Assembly: GCA_039954875.1 (NCBI GenBank)
Contig: CP157202.1
Location: 620,001-684,000 of the forward strand
Source: G039954875 sp039954875
GTDB taxonomy: Bacteria > Bacteroidota > Bacteroidia > Flavobacteriales > Blattabacteriaceae
Reading direction: 5' to 3'
Length of the DNA: 64,000 nt
The notes under the pieces are model-generated. The model was not told the DNA's origin and did no database searches. It saw only the letters and a list, made by a program, of their open reading frames with translations. Positions 9,261-18,056 of this stretch are shown here, one piece after another. The position numbers and the translations under genes were made by a program. Position 1 is the stretch's first letter. Each line of letters opens with the position of its first letter.

Positions 9261-9689
9261 TTAACGTTTTGAAAATTGAAATTGCTTCCGGGCTTTTTTC
9301 TGCCCAAATTTTTTACGCTCTACCTCCCTTGAATCACGTGTCAATAATCCTTCCAACTTCAATATACTTTTGTTTTCGGGATTTAATTTACAAAGTGCAC
9401 GCGAAATAGCCAAACGAATGGACTCTGCTTGGCCATTTATACCCCCTCCAGAAACTTTGATAGTTAGATCGTACTGGCCAAGGCTGTTTGTCAGAATAAA
9501 AGCTTGTAAGACTTTATCCATAAAGATAGGATTTGGAAAATATTCCTCGTGGCCCCACTCCTTGGCTTTACGGCTCCGCTTTTTGGCCTTATGGCTCTGT
9601 TCATTTATTTTAATATTCCCTTGCCCTTCCTTAATGTAAATACGTGCGATAGCACTTTTCCTTCTCCCTATTGTGTGTATGACTTCCAT
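9261..9689 (-). CDS. rpsI: Ribosomal protein S9 with a tandemly duplicated basic insert
   Basis: S9 reaches the P-site tRNA with its basic C-terminal tail, here ending FQFSKR as normal. I chose the ATG at 9689, giving MEVIHTIGRRKSA like other Bacteroidetes S9, over the ATG nine bases upstream. The protein has 142 residues, longer than the usual 128-130. The excess sits at residues 31-47, where the heptapeptides QSHKAKK and RSRKAKE follow each other. They are encoded by two 21-base imperfect repeats at 9558-9599. The insert replaces the short loop before EEYFPNP. It starts two bases after the rplM stop. Confidence 0.95.
   Translation of the reverse strand: MEVIHTIGRRKSAIARIYIKEGQGNIKINEQSHKAKKRSRKAKEWGHEEYFPNPIFMDKVLQAFILTNSLGQYDLTIKVSGGGINGQAESIRLAISRALCKLNPENKSILKLEGLLTRDSREVERKKFGQKKARKQFQFSKR
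9558..9599 (-). repeat. 21-base imperfect tandem repeat inside rpsI
   Basis: Two adjacent 21-base units, 9558-9578 and 9579-9599, share the pattern CTYYTTGGCYTTAYGGCTCYG on the plus strand and encode RSRKAKE and QSHKAKK. The unit is a multiple of three, so the reading frame is kept. Confidence 0.85.
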
Positions 9690-9691
9690 GG

Positions 9692-10147
9692 TCAACAAAT
9701 ATCATCTATGTTTAAAACTTTGGGTTGTTGGGCTTCATGCTTATGCTTTGTCCCCACATACACGTGTAGATTTCTATACAATTGACGGCCCAACCGATTC
9801 TTGGGAAGCATGCCTTTGACAGCAGTCTCGACCAAGTGCCGAGGATCTTTATTGAATTCTTCTTGAGCAGTAGTAAACCTTTGTCCTCCTGGATATCCGG
9901 TAAAACGGACATAAATTTTATCCTTCCATTTATTTCCGGTAAGCTGTACTTTTTCTGCATTGATCACGATAACATGATCGCCACAATTCACATGCGGAGT
10001 GAAGTCAGGCTTGTGCTTACCCCTAATCCTCTTGGCGATTTTAGAAGCGATCCTTCCAAGAGATTGCTCCTCAGCATTGACGATTACCCATTCTCTTTTC
10101 ACACTAGCCTTATTGGCCGAAATAGTTTTAAAACTCAATGTGTCCAC
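9692..10147 (-). CDS. rplM: Ribosomal protein L13
   Basis: Early-assembling large-subunit protein. The 151 residues include the start MDTLSFKTISANK typical of the phylum and the family blocks WVIVNAEEQSLGRIASKIAKR, NCGDHVIVINAEKVQLTG, YPGGQRFTTAQEEF and VKGMLPKNRLGRQLYRNLHVY. It is the first gene of the ribosomal run and has a good promoter upstream (10186-10217). Confidence 0.97.
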   Translation of the reverse strand: MDTLSFKTISANKASVKREWVIVNAEEQSLGRIASKIAKRIRGKHKPDFTPHVNCGDHVIVINAEKVQLTGNKWKDKIYVRFTGYPGGQRFTTAQEEFNKDPRHLVETAVKGMLPKNRLGRQLYRNLHVYVGTKHKHEAQQPKVLNIDDIC

Positions 10148-10185
10148 TTATTCAAAAGTTTAACGCTGTCATTATTTCAAGTCTG

Positions 10186-10217
10186 CAAATATATAGATCT
10201 TCTTCTTTTTAACAAAA
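10186..10217 (-). promoter_or_regulatory. Bacteroidetes-type promoter of rplM-rpsI-rpsB-tsf
   Basis: On the minus strand TTTTG (10213-10217) is followed after 19 bases by TATATTTG (10186-10193). This matches the Bacteroidetes -33/-7 consensus TTTG and TAnnTTTG in both sequence and spacing. The -7 element lies 39 bases upstream of the rplM start, leaving room for a short leader. Confidence 0.7.
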
Positions 10218-11417
10218 CTCTATTGATGAGTCATCTCAAATCGTGTTTTTTGAGTTTTCCATCAAGTTGACCTGTAGTGAAACCCTTGAATATGATGAAA
10301 TCCGAAATCAAGCTATAAAAGTGATAGTGGCCGGCTTGTTTTTTTTTAAAAAAGAACATCCTATCTATACGAATACATGGCTATAATCCAACCACTGTAA
10401 GCTCAATCAACAGCCTCCAGCATTTAATGATTAAAATATAAGTAAATAGGAAGAACAGAGGCCCTATACTTATAAGAAATAAAGTTCTACAAGTTTTATT
10501 TAGATGCCTTAAGATATAAAATGGATAAAATCATCTCAGAGTATAGTACTTCTTTTATTATATTTTATTACTATTTATATTGTAATAATTTATTATAGTA
10601 AGAAGAATAAAAAGTGTTTTTTTTACCATATCATTTTGTTTTATATTTATTTTTTTTACTATTTTTGAACCACGTCAAAATTTCTAAATAGGATAGTGAA
10701 TAAGGTGTTTGAATTTCTTAGTTTGCTTAAAAGACTAGAAGAATATTTTTACCATTTCTATGAATAAGATAAATCTCAAGAAAATTCTATCAAATAGTAA
10801 TTAAAAAATTATTATATTTTCCTATGTTTATTTTTATTATTTTTTTTTAAAAATTATTATTTGATTATATTATGTATGCTTTAATGTATTAAATTTTTTA
10901 TTTCTTCAAATATTTCATTTAAGCCTTATGCTATAGATTATAAGTGATTTTTTATAATTTGATTAACAATAATATTTATATCATCTTCCGTTATTTGATA
11001 TTTTCCACTCCTCTTTTTTCGATATATAGATCCAGGCTCTTGCAAAATAACTCACCCTTGATACAGAGGATAACACGACTTCTTTGTTCAAAACATATCT
11101 CCATCCACTCCAGTGTGAGAAGTGAGAAATCAGTTTAAATTCACATGACTATATTTATAGAATATGAGTCTATAGTCTACAGTATCCCTTTTGATCTATG
11201 AAGATATTATATTTTGTTCTACCCCAAGAATTTGCGCTAAGGCAAGATTCGTACTAATCTTAAAAACTTATTTTAATAGCTCAAGTAAAAAAAATATATC
11301 ATTTTTTCGATTTTTTTTCTTGCATATCCTTAAAATGTAACTTACCTTTATAGCTGTGTAATAACAAAGCTATGAAAAATATATTTATAAAATTTGTAAA
11401 AATATTAAAAAAAACAT
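10218..11417. other. AT-rich desert of about 1.2 kb without a gene
   Basis: Very AT-rich with long runs of A and T. No ORF with protein-like content survives. On the minus strand around 10880-11120 a weak coding relic can be read (ITEDDINIIVNQIIKN and GLNEIFEEIKNLIH, separated by stops), so a former gene is possible. No RNA gene was recognised. Confidence 0.6.
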
Positions 11418-11636
11418 ATGATTATGAAGAAAATTTATGCGGACTTTCTTGAAAAAGAAAAAAAAATACTCCGACGAAAGTATAAAGATATCGCTCTTGC
11501 TGCTGGCGGGCAAAGTGCTAAATATGTTTCTTATATCGTTAACGGCCAACGACCAATAAAAAGTATGCTTTCTAAGCAGATCCATCAAGTATGCAGAGAT
11601 CTTTTAAATCTACTCAAACCTAGGGAAGACAGATAA
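11418..11636 (+). CDS. Small helix-turn-helix-like protein
   Basis: The 72-residue product (or 70 if the second ATG at 11424 is used) is basic. It contains a segment, DIALAAGGQSAKYVSYIVNGQ, resembling the short helix-turn-helix found in small Bacteroidetes DNA-binding proteins where the pattern is Ser-Tyr-Val-Ser-x-Val-x-Asn-Gly-x-Arg. That would make it a regulator or phage-remnant repressor, but no named family is certain. It stands alone between an AT-rich desert and dnaK, 210 bases upstream of dnaK on the same strand. Its survival amid decay suggests selection. Confidence 0.6.
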   Translation: MIMKKIYADFLEKEKKILRRKYKDIALAAGGQSAKYVSYIVNGQRPIKSMLSKQIHQVCRDLLNLLKPREDR

Positions 11637-11846
11637 GATAGCTTCTTCCTTTCTACTATAATACCCATCCCTTTTCGAAGTATTACAACTGACTTTTTGT
11701 CATTAGAGTATGTTTTTATATCCCCCCTTTTGCTAAAAAAATAAAAAATACACTACTGTACCCAAGCCTCAACATATATTTTCATCTATGGCACAATGCT
11801 TGTAAAATATCTCACTATCAAGTGAAATTCATAAAAATGTATTAAA

Positions 11847-13760
11847 ATGAGCAAAATAATAGGTATAGACTTAGGTACTACTAATTCGTGTGTCGCTGTT
11901 ATGGAAGGAAATGACCCTACAGTCATCCCCAATTCAGAAGGGAAACGCACCACCCCTTCTATCGTAGCTTTTGTAGAAGGTGGTGAAAGAAAAATAGGTG
12001 ATCCAGCCAAACGTCAAGCCGTGACCAATCCACAAAAAACTATTTTTTCGATTAAACGTTTTATGGGGCATAAATTTCCTGAGACTAGTGAGGAACTTAA
12101 ACATGTACCATACAAAATGGTTAGACACGATAACAATACTCCAAGGGTAGAGATCGACGGGAGATTGTACACTCCTCAGGAAATATCTGCTATGGTACTT
12201 CAAAAGATGAAAAAAACAGCAGAAGACTATCTCGGTCAAGAAGTTAATCGTGCGGTGATCACTGTGCCTGCTTACTTCAACGATGCCCAACGCCAAGCTA
12301 CTAAAGAAGCTGGAGAGATCGCAGGGTTGAAAGTAGAACGCATTATCAATGAACCCACTGCTGCCGCCCTAGCATATGGTCTAGATAAAGGCAATCAAAA
12401 TAAAAAAATTGCTGTATATGACTTCGGAGGAGGTACTTTTGATATTTCTGTACTTGAACTAGGTGATGGTGTGTTTGAAGTACTCTCTACCAACGGTGAC
12501 GCCCATTTAGGAGGGGATGACTTCGATGCAATAACCATCAACTGGTTGGCTGTAGAATTCCAAAGTGAAGAAGGCATTGACTTACTCAAAGACCCCATGG
12601 CTCACCAACGCTTAAAAGAAGCCGTTGAAAAAGCCAAGATTGAGCTATCTTCAAGTACACAAACCGAAATCAACCTACCCTATATCACAGCCACAGCCTC
12701 TGGCCCCAAACACTTAGTCAAAACTCTCACCCGCGCCAAATTTGAACAATTGTCCGATACTTTGGTACGCCGTTCCATGGATCTTTGTAAAAAAACTTTG
12801 GAATCTGCCGGGCTGACTGCTAAAGATATCGATGAAATCATCCTTGTAGGAGGTTCTACACGTATCCCAAAAATTCAAAAAGAGGTAGAAGTTTTTTTTG
12901 GTAAAATACCTTCAAAAGGTGTCAACCCCGATGAAGTGGTTGCCGTAGGAGCAGCGATACAAGGTGGTGTCTTGACTGGAGACGTCAAAGATGTACTATT
13001 GTTAGATGTGACTCCATTATCTCTGGGCATTGAAACCTTAGGTGGTGTATTCACTAAACTTATTGAATCCAATACTACTATTCCAACCAAAAAATCAGAA
13101 ACGTTTTCTACTGCAGCAGATAATCAATCTGCTGTCACCATACGCGTCGGCCAAGGCGAACGCCCTATGTTCAATGACAATAAAGAGATCGGACGTTTCG
13201 ATTTGATAGACATCCCACCAGCTCCACGGGGTGTTCCACAAATAGAAGTCACCTTTGATATCGATGTTAATGGCATATTTCATGTATCGGCCAAAGATAA
13301 AGGCACTGGAAAAGAACAATCCATACGTATAGAGGCTTCATCAGGACTAAGCCAAGAAGATATCGAAAAGATGAAGCGAGAAGCTCAAGAAAATGCCGAC
13401 AAGGATCAAAAAGCAAAAGAAAAAATTGAAAAATTAAATGCGGCCGATAGCATGATCTTTCAAACCGAGAAACAACTCAAAGAATATGGGGAAAAATTAT
13501 CCGAGGGTAATAAAACGAAAATTAAAAAGGCTTTAGGTAAACTTAAGGCAGCACATAGCACTAAAAACCTTATTGAAATCGACGAAACGATGAAACAAAT
13601 CAACGATGTTTGGTCCGACGTTTCACAAGAACTTTATACTGCTCAACAAACTGGGAATCCCTCTAATGCTACCAACAGTGAACAAATAAACACTGCAAAA
13701 CCTACAGATGGAACTACCAATGAAAATGTCCAAGACGTCGATTTCGAAGAGGTGAAATAA
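11847..13760 (+). CDS. dnaK: Chaperone DnaK (Hsp70)
   Basis: ATP-driven cytoplasmic chaperone. The 637 residues begin with IGIDLGTTNSCVAV, and contain AVITVPAYFNDAQRQATK, INEPTAAALAYGLDK, VYDFGGGTFDISVLELGDGVF and VGGSTRIP. The substrate domain and helical lid follow (residues about 390 onward), with a C-terminal tail ending DVDFEEVK as in most bacterial DnaK. GrpE and DnaJ are not in the window. It is monocistronic and followed by a strong terminator. Confidence 0.98.
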   Translation: MSKIIGIDLGTTNSCVAVMEGNDPTVIPNSEGKRTTPSIVAFVEGGERKIGDPAKRQAVTNPQKTIFSIKRFMGHKFPETSEELKHVPYKMVRHDNNTPRVEIDGRLYTPQEISAMVLQKMKKTAEDYLGQEVNRAVITVPAYFNDAQRQATKEAGEIAGLKVERIINEPTAAALAYGLDKGNQNKKIAVYDFGGGTFDISVLELGDGVFEVLSTNGDAHLGGDDFDAITINWLAVEFQSEEGIDLLKDPMAHQRLKEAVEKAKIELSSSTQTEINLPYITATASGPKHLVKTLTRAKFEQLSDTLVRRSMDLCKKTLESAGLTAKDIDEIILVGGSTRIPKIQKEVEVFFGKIPSKGVNPDEVVAVGAAIQGGVLTGDVKDVLLLDVTPLSLGIETLGGVFTKLIESNTTIPTKKSETFSTAADNQSAVTIRVGQGERPMFNDNKEIGRFDLIDIPPAPRGVPQIEVTFDIDVNGIFHVSAKDKGTGKEQSIRIEASSGLSQEDIEKMKREAQENADKDQKAKEKIEKLNAADSMIFQTEKQLKEYGEKLSEGNKTKIKKALGKLKAAHSTKNLIEIDETMKQINDVWSDVSQELYTAQQTGNPSNATNSEQINTAKPTDGTTNENVQDVDFEEVK

Positions 13761-13782
13761 CCCTTTTTCGTTCTATTTTTTC

Positions 13783-13806
13783 CCGCCCCCCTCTGGGGCG
13801 GTTTTT
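13783..13806 (+). terminator. Rho-independent terminator after dnaK
   Basis: Perfect 7-bp GC stem CCGCCCC (13783-13789) with GGGGCGG (13795-13801), a 5-base loop, and five T at 13802-13806, starting 22 bases after the dnaK stop. Confidence 0.9.
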
Positions 13807-13937
13807 CATTAGGAAAATCAAAATTAATTTTATCCTAATCATCTAAAAATATTACGTTTGTATAGGTTAGTACGCTAGTCCTTTTTCATTGTGAAAATAA
13901 TTCTTTTGTCGACCAAAAAATTGAATTTACACACCTA

Positions 13938-14680
13938 CATGAATCCTATACACATATTAGTTACCCCATATTCATCAAATAAGCCGAATAGGTTTAAAAG
14001 CAACTTCGATAAAAGTCGTCTCAATAATAACTTGCTCAGATGATGGACTGACTTGTCTAATATAAGTTGGCGGAGGAAAATTAGCAATACAACTAAAACT
14101 AGAACCCTTCATACAAATAAAAAGAAGGCAAACATACTGCTCTATACTTGGACATATATGTCTATTCCATAGGTTAAAAGTTTAATTGCTGAGTAAAAAA
14201 TTACCTTAGATGATTTACAAGTTGATCTTCACATCCCATCAGAACTATTATATAGCCTATTCAAACCACGGGACCTTATCGCATTTTGTTACCTGACAAT
14301 GGAAATAAAACTTGTAGTAAACGAGCTCAGCTAGCCTTTACGAATATTGGACAAGTAAAATCACTTATCACCTCAACCAAGAGATGAAACCTAAATAATA
14401 TCTAGCCAATATAGCTAGTCAAGAGTATTTAAAAGTGATCAACATAAAAAAGATTAAAGTCAAAATAATACCTTCCAAATTCAAAGATTACAAGAACGGC
14501 TGACTCCAGAAAATCATCATGATCTACACCAAAAAAAGCCCGAGGGAGTATGGCCATATTCATGATCTAAAATATTATAGAATAAACAGATGACCTAAAA
14601 CCACTTGACAAGTATGGATATACCTTTAATACAATGCTTTCTAATTAAAACACCTTAATGTTTATCAGATGAATATCATT
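13938..14680 (+). pseudogene. yaaA: Peroxide-stress protein YaaA, degraded
   Basis: YaaA (DUF328) lowers the free iron level and limits oxidative damage under peroxide stress. Pieces of the family are readable in shifting frames: IHILVTPYSS near the start, ALYLDIYVYSIG for the ALYxFxGDVYxGL block, LLYSLFKPRDLI for LYGLLKPLDLI, LYEYWTSKITYHLNQEM, LANIASQEYLKVI, and IIPSKFKDYKNG followed by IIMIYTKKSPR. In-frame stops (for example after ELS and after YKNG) and several frame changes show it is dead. Boundaries are approximate. Confidence 0.75.
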
Positions 14681-15896
14681 AAAAACACCAAAACCATCAC
14701 TGGATCTATTCTATAACCTCACTTTCATAAGTAAAAAAAAAATATAAAAAAATAGATTCCACTGATCTGTGTAACTGTCTTTTTTAATAGCTCGCAAAGA
14801 AAACACGTTAAAATCACCTCAAATATATAGACCTAAATTGCAAAAAAAAACATTTCTCAAGCTGATCAAAAGAATATTCTTCAATTATATACTTATCCTA
14901 GGAGAGATCTATCCACTTATATTAAACACTAAATAGAAAATTATTCAACGCTTAACATAAACCTCTAATTTTGATATTGCTTTTCAGATAAAAGAAGAAA
15001 AGAAGGACTGATATTTATTTGAAGCAATAAACCTACAAAGATATACAAACGAAAATAACCATGCTCCATCGGAAAAATGACCTTATAACTACAAGGTCCT
15101 CTTATGGGAGGTGATGAAATATATTATTGATAATAAATACATCGTTTTTTTTTTTTAAAAAAGAAAGTGAAATACTTGTTATTGATGAATTTAATAAGAC
15201 CTATAAAAAATTCTGTATTCTATTGGGAAAAGAATTCCCATTTCAAAACCTCTAAAGTATCATCCTTATGCTCAAGCAAAGTTCTAGTGACGAGACTTTA
15301 AAAAAAACACGAATAAAGTCCGATAAATTTACCATACGATAGGATAAGCATCGGCTAATCATAGGGGGAAATTAACGAAAAAATCTCCGGACAAACTAAA
15401 AAAATATAAATATATTTTCATCTTGAAAGAACTCAAATACGGCATAGCTTGAATTGATGTGAATATTTCCATGGATAAGAGCACTCAAGAGAAAAAAAAC
15501 GAAATGGGGACAGAAAAAATCCCGAACGACTCTCAATAAAAACTGCGATAGTAGATCTTGATATAGATTGGTTCAAAAAAACTGACTTTATCTAAAACAT
15601 GCAAGGAAAAAAATTAGAGCTCAATCAGGAAAAAAAACCTTAAAATCCTAACTATAATCTCAAACAATATAAATTTAAATTGGATGTACATCTAATTCAA
15701 ATTCACTATGCGATGAAAGACTCCCTATTCAATGTCTGTTTTCTGTTGTGCCCCCTCAACTTCATCTACAGGATACATGGCTTTATTCCCCCCAGGGTTT
15801 TGTGTACAAGTATATAAAAAAATATTTATACTCAAAATGATGATCCACTTTTTCATTTATTGGTTCTATTCTAAATTTTTCTGTCCACAAATACTT
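14681..15896. other. Decayed sequence between yaaA and psd
   Basis: No intact gene. The plus strand at about 15175-15400 still reads protein-like (VIDEFNKTYKKFCILLGKEFPF and nearby) but is cut by stops; no family is recognised. The ORF at 15732-15977 runs into psd antisense and has no protein-like features. AT-rich filler otherwise. Confidence 0.55.
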
Positions 15897-16550
15897 TTAA
15901 ACCAAAGATGCAATGATCGTCTTCCCCCCTATAGTCCTTTGATCGAGTCTCACCAAGATTTTAGTATTAAAAGGTAAAAAAATATCTACCCGAGAACCAA
16001 ATTTAATGAACCCAAACTCCTCACCTGCTCTCGCTTTATAACCCTTTTTAGTATATAAAACGATGCGGCGAGCCAAAAAACCTGCGATCTGTCTAAAAAC
16101 GATTTTATCGGCATTTTGAGTCTCGACAGCCACTGTGGTACGCTCGTTTTTCGTAGAGGATTTAGGATGCCAAGCCACCAAATATTTTCCAGGATGATAC
16201 TTTGAATAAATCACATCTCCAGAGACTGGATACCGTGTAACATGCACATTTAATGGAGACATGAAAATAGCGATTTGAATACAATACTCCTTCAAAAACT
16301 CAGGCTCAAAGACTCGCTCTATCATCACTACCTTACCATCTACAGGAGCCACAACCATCTTCTGATCTGCTATGACAAATCTCCGAACGGGATTCCTAAA
16401 AAAAACCAGTAAAAATCCGTATATCAATATTGACAGGATCATAAGCATTACAGCTACAGGTCTAGTCAGTATATAAAATCCCAACAAGACAATCAAAATC
16501 ATCCATACAAAAGCATTTCCTAAAATAACATATCCTTCCTTATGAATCAT
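15897..16550 (-). CDS. psd: Phosphatidylserine decarboxylase proenzyme
   Basis: Makes phosphatidylethanolamine at the inner membrane and self-cleaves to form its pyruvoyl group. It has 217 residues of the short bacterial type. Two hydrophobic segments lie at residues about 8-28 and 31-51, then FFRNP, VVAPVDGKV, MSPLNVHVTRYPVSG and the cleavage site FGSRVDIF with Gly185-Ser186. It is four bases downstream of cdsA on the same strand, so the two lipid genes are likely cotranscribed. Confidence 0.95.
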   Translation of the reverse strand: MIHKEGYVILGNAFVWMILIVLLGFYILTRPVAVMLMILSILIYGFLLVFFRNPVRRFVIADQKMVVAPVDGKVVMIERVFEPEFLKEYCIQIAIFMSPLNVHVTRYPVSGDVIYSKYHPGKYLVAWHPKSSTKNERTTVAVETQNADKIVFRQIAGFLARRIVLYTKKGYKARAGEEFGFIKFGSRVDIFLPFNTKILVRLDQRTIGGKTIIASLV

Positions 16551-16553
16551 ATT

Positions 16554-17351
16554 TCAAACAAATAAAACAAAATAGCTTACCACCATTGGAATTACAAAAA
16601 TAAAACTATCTAAACGATCTAAAAACCCACCATGACCCGGAAAAAACTTCCCCGAATTCGTAACACCATAAGCTCTTTTGATAACCGATTCTACAAGATC
16701 TCCCAAAGTTCCAAAAACAGCAACGATCAGCCCTATCATGAACCAATACCATTCACCCCAAATCTTATAAAAGATTAGACTACAAACCAGACAGGAAAAT
16801 AGACCACCTAAAAACCCTTCAACTGTTTTTTTGGGAGATACCGAAGGGGCAAGTTTTTTCTTACCCCACCAATGGCCTACCAAGTAAGCCAAAGTATCAT
16901 TTACCCATATCAGGATAAATAGTCCAATGATGAGATTTTTTCCTTGATCATGAAACGCATAAAGATGGCGTGCTAGAAAAAAAGGTACTCCAATATATAT
17001 CCATCCAAAAAATACCTGACTGAGTTGCTGAACCTTTTCTATAGGAATAGCTTTGGAAAACAACTCAGAAGTAAAATACATAATAGGAAAAATGATCAAG
17101 CCTACAGTTGGATCACTTCCTCTGATCCTATTGATAAGCTCAACGAGCATCGACAGGGCAACAAAGACCATAATCTTCTTAATCAAAATTGCTTGCATCT
17201 TAGAAAAAACGAAAAATTCCCATAAACACAAAGTCGAGAAGATGATCATCAATATGTGGAAAATAATGCTACTTGCAAAGATGGCATACAAAACCAATCC
17301 TATGTAAACAACTCCTGAACAAAGTCTAATCAACCAATCAGTTTTCATCAT
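16554..17351 (-). CDS. cdsA: Phosphatidate cytidylyltransferase (CDP-diglyceride synthase)
   Basis: Forms CDP-diacylglycerol from phosphatidic acid and CTP, the precursor of all phospholipids. A polytopic membrane protein of 265 residues. The family core is clear: WVNDTLAYLVGHWWGKKKLAPSVSPKKTVEG in the middle and the C-terminal signature GDLVESVIKRAYGVTNSGKFFPGHGGFLDRLDS. It starts by an ATGA overlap with the end of the split LUD gene, in the conserved flavobacterial order ftsH-LUD-cdsA-psd. Confidence 0.96.
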   Translation of the reverse strand: MMKTDWLIRLCSGVVYIGLVLYAIFASSIIFHILMIIFSTLCLWEFFVFSKMQAILIKKIMVFVALSMLVELINRIRGSDPTVGLIIFPIMYFTSELFSKAIPIEKVQQLSQVFFGWIYIGVPFFLARHLYAFHDQGKNLIIGLFILIWVNDTLAYLVGHWWGKKKLAPSVSPKKTVEGFLGGLFSCLVCSLIFYKIWGEWYWFMIGLIVAVFGTLGDLVESVIKRAYGVTNSGKFFPGHGGFLDRLDSFIFVIPMVVSYFVLFV

Positions 17352-17943
17352 AGTCTGAAAGTAATAAATAAATATTTTTTATCTACGATGGAGATTGGAA
17401 ATAGGCCAGACCGTATCCTTTTATAGTAATGATACAATGCTCCTTGGAAGTCTTTATTTTCTGAAGGGCTTCCATCCATAGAGGATACGATTTGGGGTGT
17501 GATAGCTACAATGATAAACGTATTGAAAAATATCGGCAAACGCATACCATCAATTTGATCGGGGAATAGCATGATACCACCATTTTTTGCAATCAGGCAC
17601 TCACATCGTATTAAATTGACGGTTATAGCATCAGGTATGTTATAGAAATTTAAACTCAAGTGCTTTAGATAGGACCGCAAAACCGGGTATTTATATACCA
17701 AAACGTAGAAAACATAGCTTTATTGACTATGCCTATCAAATAGGCTAAAGCCCCACTATTGTGCTTACGATACAAAACCCTGCCCACTTTATTACTGAAA
17801 TTTTTGACAAACAAAACATTGTCCTCCTGACAAATTTGAATGTCACTTGAAACTTTTTTTTGGTTTGTTTTTTTCCCTTTTTTTTTCTTAAAAAAGATTA
17901 TTATTATTTTATTTAAAAGGTTAAACAACTTGAACTTATACAT
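17348..17943 (-). pseudogene. LUD-domain (LutC/YkgG-like) protein, split by a frameshift
   Basis: Two overlapping frames carry the two halves of a LUD-domain protein, the gene that sits between ftsH and cdsA in flavobacteria. The first (17943 down to about 17690) has DNVLFVKNFSNKVGRVLYRKH. The second (17701 down to 17348) has AITVNLIRCECLIAKNGGIML, FNTFIIVAITPQIV and the expected tail. They meet around 17665-17701, so a single frameshift explains the split. The second half would need a TTG start to be made alone. A sequencing error is possible, but neighbouring decay makes mutation likely. Confidence 0.7.
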
Positions 17944-18056
17944 TTAATTATACTAGATTCGTAAATTTATTCGATAATACTTATAATAAACATATCTATC
18001 TTTCATTTTGGCTCATAACTATCTTATTCTTCACCAACTTTTTTTATCCACCCATA

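Noticed and set aside
9782..10270. 162-residue plus-strand ORF
   Set aside because: Antisense shadow of rplM; composition is not protein-like.
11934..12296. 120-residue minus-strand ORF
   Set aside because: Shadow of dnaK with no family features.
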